From Lytechinus pictus (taxonomy: Eukaryota > Echinodermata > Echinoidea > Temnopleuroida > Toxopneustidae), in contig NW_026974140.1 in the NCBI RefSeq assembly GCF_037042905.1, forward strand, positions 13,814,001 through 13,878,000: a stretch of 64,000 nt of DNA. Reading direction: 5' to 3'. Every line of letters starts with the position of its first letter. Position 1 is the stretch's first letter. Below the pieces are notes generated by a model. It saw nothing but the letters and a program-made list of their open reading frames with translations, made no database searches and was not told the origin of the DNA. The position numbers and the translations under genes are program-made. This document shows, piece by piece, positions 59,327 through 64,000 of this stretch.

Positions 59327-59410
59327 CATATCCTACATGTATCTCGTTCTTAATGAAAGTGGCAAAAAAAGCAAAAAAATGCACTTTCATTAAGAACGAG
59401 ATAGGATATG
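59327..59410. repeat. 84-bp hairpin, 21-bp perfect stem plus extension
   Basis: ATCTCGTTCTTAATGAAAGT with its following G is exactly complementary to the right arm CACTTTCATTAAGAACGAGAT at 59382-59402. Beyond a 6-base bulge (ACATGT at 59335-59340) the outer CATATCCT also pairs with AGGATATG. The loop is A-rich. Confidence 0.8.
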
Positions 59411-59579
59411 TTCAGGGTGTTCAGTAAAATTGAAATATCTCATGTCCCTGAGAAGATAGAGTAATAATTTGAATATGTAAATATACCTCTGTTACTACAT
59501 GTAGGTTAAGATGTGTCAAAATATTAAATAATTTGTTTTTGTCTTTTGAGGGCTATGATAATTTTTCCACAACCATGCT

Positions 59580-61170
59580 GGTAAATGACATTACAGTAAC
59601 TGACGTTACACTTAATTTGCCATAGAGATAACACATGGAAGTCAAATGTGTAGTTCAAATCATTGCATTGTATCGTCTGTGCAGGGCTTCACATGAAAGT
59701 GAGCTTTTATGTGGAAGTATACCTGAGTTTCTACGAACATTTCAATGATTTTTTTTTCCTTTTCTTAATTCCTTTTCTTTGATTTGAACATTTTTATTAT
59801 TACTTGTTGGTAACTGACATTACACATTAACATTTACCAGTGCTATATGATTTTCAAAGGCATAATTTTCTTGGTACTTACATGTAAAGGCTTTTTTAAA
59901 TCATAAATGTTTCATAATACTTCACATTTTAAATTATCAAAAGATAAGAAATGTATGTTTTACTTACGGGGGGGGGGGGGGGGGGGTCAAAGCAGCTACA
60001 TTTATTCCTATAGTAATTTAACATTGCATTGACTGTAGCCTACACTTGAATTTTTCTGTCTATACACCCATCTATATTCATCAGTTTTATATTGACTTTT
60101 TAAACCTTTTCCTTCTCCAACCTCCCCCTCCCCTCAAAAAAAGCAAAATGAATAAGGGTCTCCTCCCCTAGGCTACCCCTCCCCCGAATCTCATGCAGCC
60201 ATGCAGTTTTATTATTGATTTCTATTGTGGTCAGTGCAAGCAATGCTTGTTCATATCTGTCAGATTTCAATTTTCTTCATAATTTGTTTAATCATTCTCT
60301 TTGCTAATTTCTTTTTTAAGCTGTTAACAAAAATAAACTCCAGCTTCTAAACTGAAACTGAAACTATTTGTAAATTAGAAAGAAGACACAGTTTTAGTAG
60401 ATCCATACAACATTGATCAGAACTGTCAAATTTCACTTTTCATCTATACTTGTAAACCAAAAACAAAACTTGTATCACACATCTACACTACTAACAGGTA
60501 TAAAAACCAGGAATTTACTTAAAGCCTTGCAATGCTCAAAAGAATCCTAGGAACTAAAAAAGAGGCCCTGGAAACCCCATTCATCGCAATGTTAAGCTTA
60601 TCAAATGTTGCAGACTAAGGCAATAGGTTGGGAAAAGTAACCCCTCCCCCTAAAAAAAGATTGTCCGATACAAACAATTATGTACTTGGTAAGTACATGT
60701 ACATATGCAAAACAATTTCATTGTATTTTTTTGCACGATGGGAATGCAACTTCCTTCAAAATTTTATTTAGTATTCCTAGTGAACTATACTGTACCTTTT
60801 AAAGGTCAATAGCAAGCTCCTTCTGGTGTGATTTAACTAAGTCTAAGTGAAAGACTTAAATAACAAGTATATAATATTTCTTCACCATAAAATTGACCAC
60901 ATTTGCATTTCACTATTGGTAACCAACTTTTTATCATGGTAACTGACTTTACATCTCGGTAACTGACATTACATTTTCCACTTGGTAACTGACGTTACAC
61001 GTATTTAATGGTACCCTATGGCTTGATTGTTAATTGATTATCTTTAATTTTGGTGTAGAAGGGATGGGTGTTTAATACCTAAGGAGGAAATCTACCAAGT
61101 TTCATATAATATATCCTCTATTCTGGGAAATGAGAAAAAAAAGTTCATGTTTTTGGTAACTGACATTACA
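59580..61170 (+). repeat. Dispersed array of GGTAACTGACATTACA motifs
   Basis: The 16-mer GGTAACTGAC(A/G)TTACA or a one- to two-base variant occurs at about 59580, 59595, 59809, 60938, 60958, 60984 and 61155, with a weaker one at 60919, all on the plus strand and grouped at two ends of a 1.6-kb stretch. The GTAACTGACGTTAC form is itself an inverted repeat. Confidence 0.7.
59968..59986 (+). repeat. Poly-G run, 19 G
   Basis: Longest uninterrupted homopolymeric G run in the window, lying between the two groups of GGTAACTGAC motifs. Confidence 0.9.
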
Positions 61171-61521
61171 TACCCTATCTCATACTTCATCAATACTTTT
61201 TGATCAGACAAATGAATTACTGGTGTTTCTTACTATAGGATTTTATAAAGTGTTATAATATTAGCAAGCTATTAAAGTCACAGGGGAAAACATCATGATT
61301 TGGTTTGGTTTGGTTTGAGGGAGAGTGAAAATACTCTCATTTATTTCTTTCAATAATAATTATATACATGTAAAAACATACAAATATCATACAATATTTT
61401 GAACATAAATATGCAAATATAATCATGAGTCATTAAGGTGAGATTTTAAAAAAAATAATGAAAGAAAAAGGTATCCCAAAAAGCCTCAAAGGCTTGAAAG
61501 AAGGGAAACCAAGAATAAAAC

Positions 61522-61881
61522 CCGGGGGGGGGGGGGGGGGCACTTCCATTGACGAGTGGATACCATGCGCGACCATGGGGTCCCGAAAAGCACCTTAAAC
61601 ACGTATTTTCCATACTCTGAAAATGCACCCCTTAACAAGTATTGGCGTGTGAAACCCTACCCTTAACAAGTATTGGAAACAAAACGATACCCTTGGCAAG
61701 TATTCCCTGAATTGAACCCCTAAACAAGTACAGCAATATTTAATGTCACGGACGTCGGTTTTACCTTTACCTGCATCATTGGGCTTACATGCCCTTTCTT
61801 GAAAAAGACATCCTTTTTACGTGTTTTTTTGGTCGCACATGGTATCCACTCGTCAATGTAAGTGGCCCCCCCCCCCCCCTG
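61522..61881. mobile_element. Poly-G-ended inverted-repeat element, copy 1 (9-bp duplication GAATAAAAC)
   Basis: A run of 17 G then CACTTCCATTGACGAGTGG, ATACCATGCGCGACC at the left; the mirror image GGTATCCACTCGTCAATGTA then 14 C at the right. GAATAAAAC flanks both (61513-61521 and 61882-61890). Inside, AACAAGTATTGG-type words recur three to four times. hAT-like termini (CAGGGG) with an 8-9 bp duplication are possible. Confidence 0.75.
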
Positions 61882-61890
61882 GAATAAAAC

Positions 61891-62363
61891 ATAAGAATGA
61901 TTATAGAAAACGATTCACAAAAATAGAATAGAGTACCGGAATGCGTCGCCACAACAGTAACATTAAAATCAATTATCATACACAGAGCCGGATACATAGT
62001 ATGTATCCGGCCTAGGATGCATCGGGTAACGTTGGGGAAGAACAATAGAAAACAAGATGGCGGCGTAAACATCGGGCAAGTCTCTTCCGTCTTTACACAA
62101 TATTTCTCTCATTTTTTTGATGAATTCTTGTTCAAAAATAACAACGAGAGCGTAGAAATGTCGAAAATGAAGTTTTATCCCATGTACATGATTTAGGGCT
62201 AGATCTTTTAGAAAGAAAGTAGAAATCTCGGGGGCGAAAGTTTCAGGTTTTTTGGTGGTACACGCAAAAGTATATGACGGAAGCCCTGGCTTCGTATGAG
62301 AGTGACCTTACGTTAGTAAATGATTTTTACTCTCTAGAAGCCGCCTGGCTACGGGCCCCTGGG
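61891..62363. other. Unique spacer between two opposite element copies; candidate promoter
   Basis: Less repetitive than its surroundings. It contains AAGATGGCGGC at 62054-62064, the classical YY1 initiator-type site of TATA-less promoters, and an open frame from 62274 (MTEALASYESDLTLVNDFYS) that runs into the second element. Whether a broken first exon lies here cannot be told. Confidence 0.25.
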
Positions 62364-62930
62364 CCCGGGGGGGCCACTTACATTGACGAGTGGATACCAT
62401 GCGCGACCAAAAAAACACGTAAAAAGGATGTCTTTTTCAAGATAGGGCACGTTACGTACGTAACGTGATAAGGGTGTCAAAAACACTAAAATAATGAAAA
62501 AAGGGTATCTATTTTCGCGAGGAAAGCTACGTGTTTAGGGTCAAATTTGCGAGGGTGTATAAAAATTAGGAATAAAATGTTTTATAAAGGATGTACTTTT
62601 GCCCCATGAGTCAACACTACGTGTTTAGAGTTCGATTTGGGCGAGATGTGGGAGGTGGGGCTGTACTAAACCCAATGATGTGGGTGAAGGTAGGCCGAAG
62701 ACCGACGTCCGTGACAACAATAAAAATATCGCTGTACTTGTTTAGGGGGTCAATTCAGGGAACTTGCCAAGAGTATCGTTTTGTTTCCAATACTTGTTAA
62801 GGGTATGGTTTCACACGCCAATACTTGTTAAGGGGTGCATTTTCAGAAAATTGAAAATACGTGTTTAGGGTGCTTTTCGAGACCCCATGGTCGCGCATGG
62901 TATCCACTCGTCAATGGAAGTGGCCCCCCC
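62364..62930. mobile_element. Poly-G-ended inverted-repeat element, copy 2 (inverted relative to copy 1)
   Basis: CCCGGGGGGGCCACTTACAT at the left and the mirror ATGGAAGTGGCCCCCCC at the right; GGGCCCCTGGG repeats on both sides (62353-62363 and 62931-62941). It carries ACGTGTTTAGGG and ACTTGTTAAGGG words repeatedly. It is the longer (567 bp) relative of 61522-61881 in the other orientation. Confidence 0.75.
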
Positions 62931-62941
62931 GGGCCCCTGGG

Positions 62942-63805
62942 TTAGGTACCGTACGCTGCCCAATTCTCGCTCACCCTCACAAGCGCGATGCGCACGCTGC
63001 TTATTATGATTATCATTTTAAATTCGTCCCAAATTCCTTATTGTTTAGTATACTCGCATAATTAAGCACCCAAGAGGAGACCATTACATGAAAAAACAAA
63101 GTGTGGAAAAATAAAATCAATCCCTTAATAAATCATCGTGAAATACTGCTTTAAATGTAGGGTAACCCGATAACTGTTTGAACTTCGATCAACTGTACCG
63201 CAACTGCACCAAATTACGGTTTTTTTCACTCACTTTAAAAACTCCTGAAAACAGTGAAAAATATTATATTCTTATATGATGAATGAACATGTGAGAGTCG
63301 TAGGTGCGGGAGGTCCTGATATGTCGTCACGACAAATTTTTCTAGAATGAATATTTGTTGTGTGAATGAATTAGCGAGGGCATACCTTGAGATAGCAGCC
63401 TGCCCTAACTCCGCTCACCCTGATTGTGTATGATAATCATTGTAAGAGTATAGGGCCTAAACGGAATCGTCATAATTTTTCAAGTAGACTTTTCTTTAGA
63501 ATCTGATTTTTTGTGTCATTTCCTCTATTTTGATGGTGCTGAACATGAATCCGCTTGTTGCCAGTTTCATAAATGCCTCCTTCCGCCGTTGCCATGGCAA
63601 CTGATTAATATGTTTTTTTAAAATAACATATTGAGCCTATTATGGCACATTACCCTGTCAATTTAAATGGTCCAATCTATCATTCTTAAACCTTCCAAAT
63701 TCAATTTCTAGATATAGGCCTATCAAGTCATCAAAGTATTTGCAAAAGATCCATTGCCATGGTAACGGCTTATCTTTCCCGCAGAAAAATACAATTGTCT
63801 TGATT
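62942..63805. other. Intergenic DNA
   Basis: No gene. Two GCCATGG(T/C)AAC boxes near 63591 and 63758 and otherwise plain sequence. Confidence 0.45.
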
Positions 63806-64000
63806 GCCTGCAGAGACAGGGCGCCGCTTTTTCCGACGGCGCCGCGCGGGCGGCGTCGTAAACATTGTAATAAAACAGGATAAGTTTGTGAAATGTAATC
63901 ATAACTTTGAAATAGGCCTATAGGTTTCTATAGCTTTCATGAATCTTAGAAATAAGGGAGTCAGTGAAAATCCTATAGTGAGTTTCAGGTCATGCCATGG
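63806..64000 (-). repeat. Second copy of the TGACC-type tandem repeat, terminal part, cut by window end
   Basis: On the minus strand it reads CATGACCTGAAACTCACTAT, TCATGAAAGCTATAG, TTTCAAAGTTATGAT, then ACGACGCCGCCCGCGCGGCG, CCGTCGGAAAAAGCGGCGCC. This is the same order as the end of the block at 50218-50920, with the CTCGC hairpin partly deleted. Confidence 0.65.

Overview
This window is animal nuclear DNA, most likely from an echinoderm (sea urchin or sea cucumber type). It is AT-rich, with short exons in long introns bounded by GT/AG sites, many small inverted-repeat transposons, long poly-G/poly-C runs and microsatellites. The echinoderm call is an inference: it rests on repeat families I recall from echinoderms and on the sequence of the DACH and TMEM33 proteins. 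There is no bacterial-style gene organisation.

Three protein-coding genes can be reconstructed by joining exons whose reading phases match at every junction. (1) 3414-23935, plus strand: the nine 3'-most coding exons of dachshund (DACH), a SKI/SNO-family transcriptional co-regulator. They give about 405 residues, including the C-terminal coiled-coil Dachshund box. The N-terminal DNA-binding box lies before the window. (2) 43688-38522, minus strand: a complete TMEM33 coding sequence (seven coding exons, 287 residues) for an ER multi-pass membrane protein, with a Ser/Asn-rich N-terminus and a terminal run of eight glutamines. (3) 54968-52166, minus strand: a complete three-exon gene for a secreted 97-residue potato-inhibitor-I (CI-2/eglin) serine protease inhibitor with Met-Asp at the scissile bond. 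This is the most notable gene. The first two genes are convergent, about 14.6 kb apart. No operon-like link between the three is expected or seen.

Region by region: 1-24 kb is DACH exons and introns, with a GATGAT repeat, a polypyrimidine stretch, a 1-kb G-poor block, a CTCF-like and an E2F/YY1-like motif, and two transposon copies. 24-38 kb is the DACH 3' UTR and intergenic DNA, with a nest of inverted-repeat elements (29.1-32.0 kb) and two more elements at 34.9 and 37.9 kb. 38.5-43.7 kb is TMEM33. 44-51 kb is intergenic, with a polypurine block, a 527-bp near-perfect palindrome carrying 9-bp target duplications, a tRNA-like element between two copies of a duplicated segment, and a tandem repeat rich in TGACCTTTGACC half-sites. 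52-55 kb is the inhibitor gene, with two transposons in its second intron. 55-64 kb is almost entirely transposon-derived: a TTAA-flanked element, two abutting inverted-repeat elements, a (TA)n tract, a hammerhead-like fold, a long hairpin, an array of GGTAACTGACATTACA motifs, two copies of a poly-G-ended element in opposite orientation, and a second copy of the TGACC repeat running off the end.

Exon calls come from reading splice sites, phase and protein similarity by eye. Family names for transposons rest on target-site duplications and terminal sequences only, because no transposase ORF was found.
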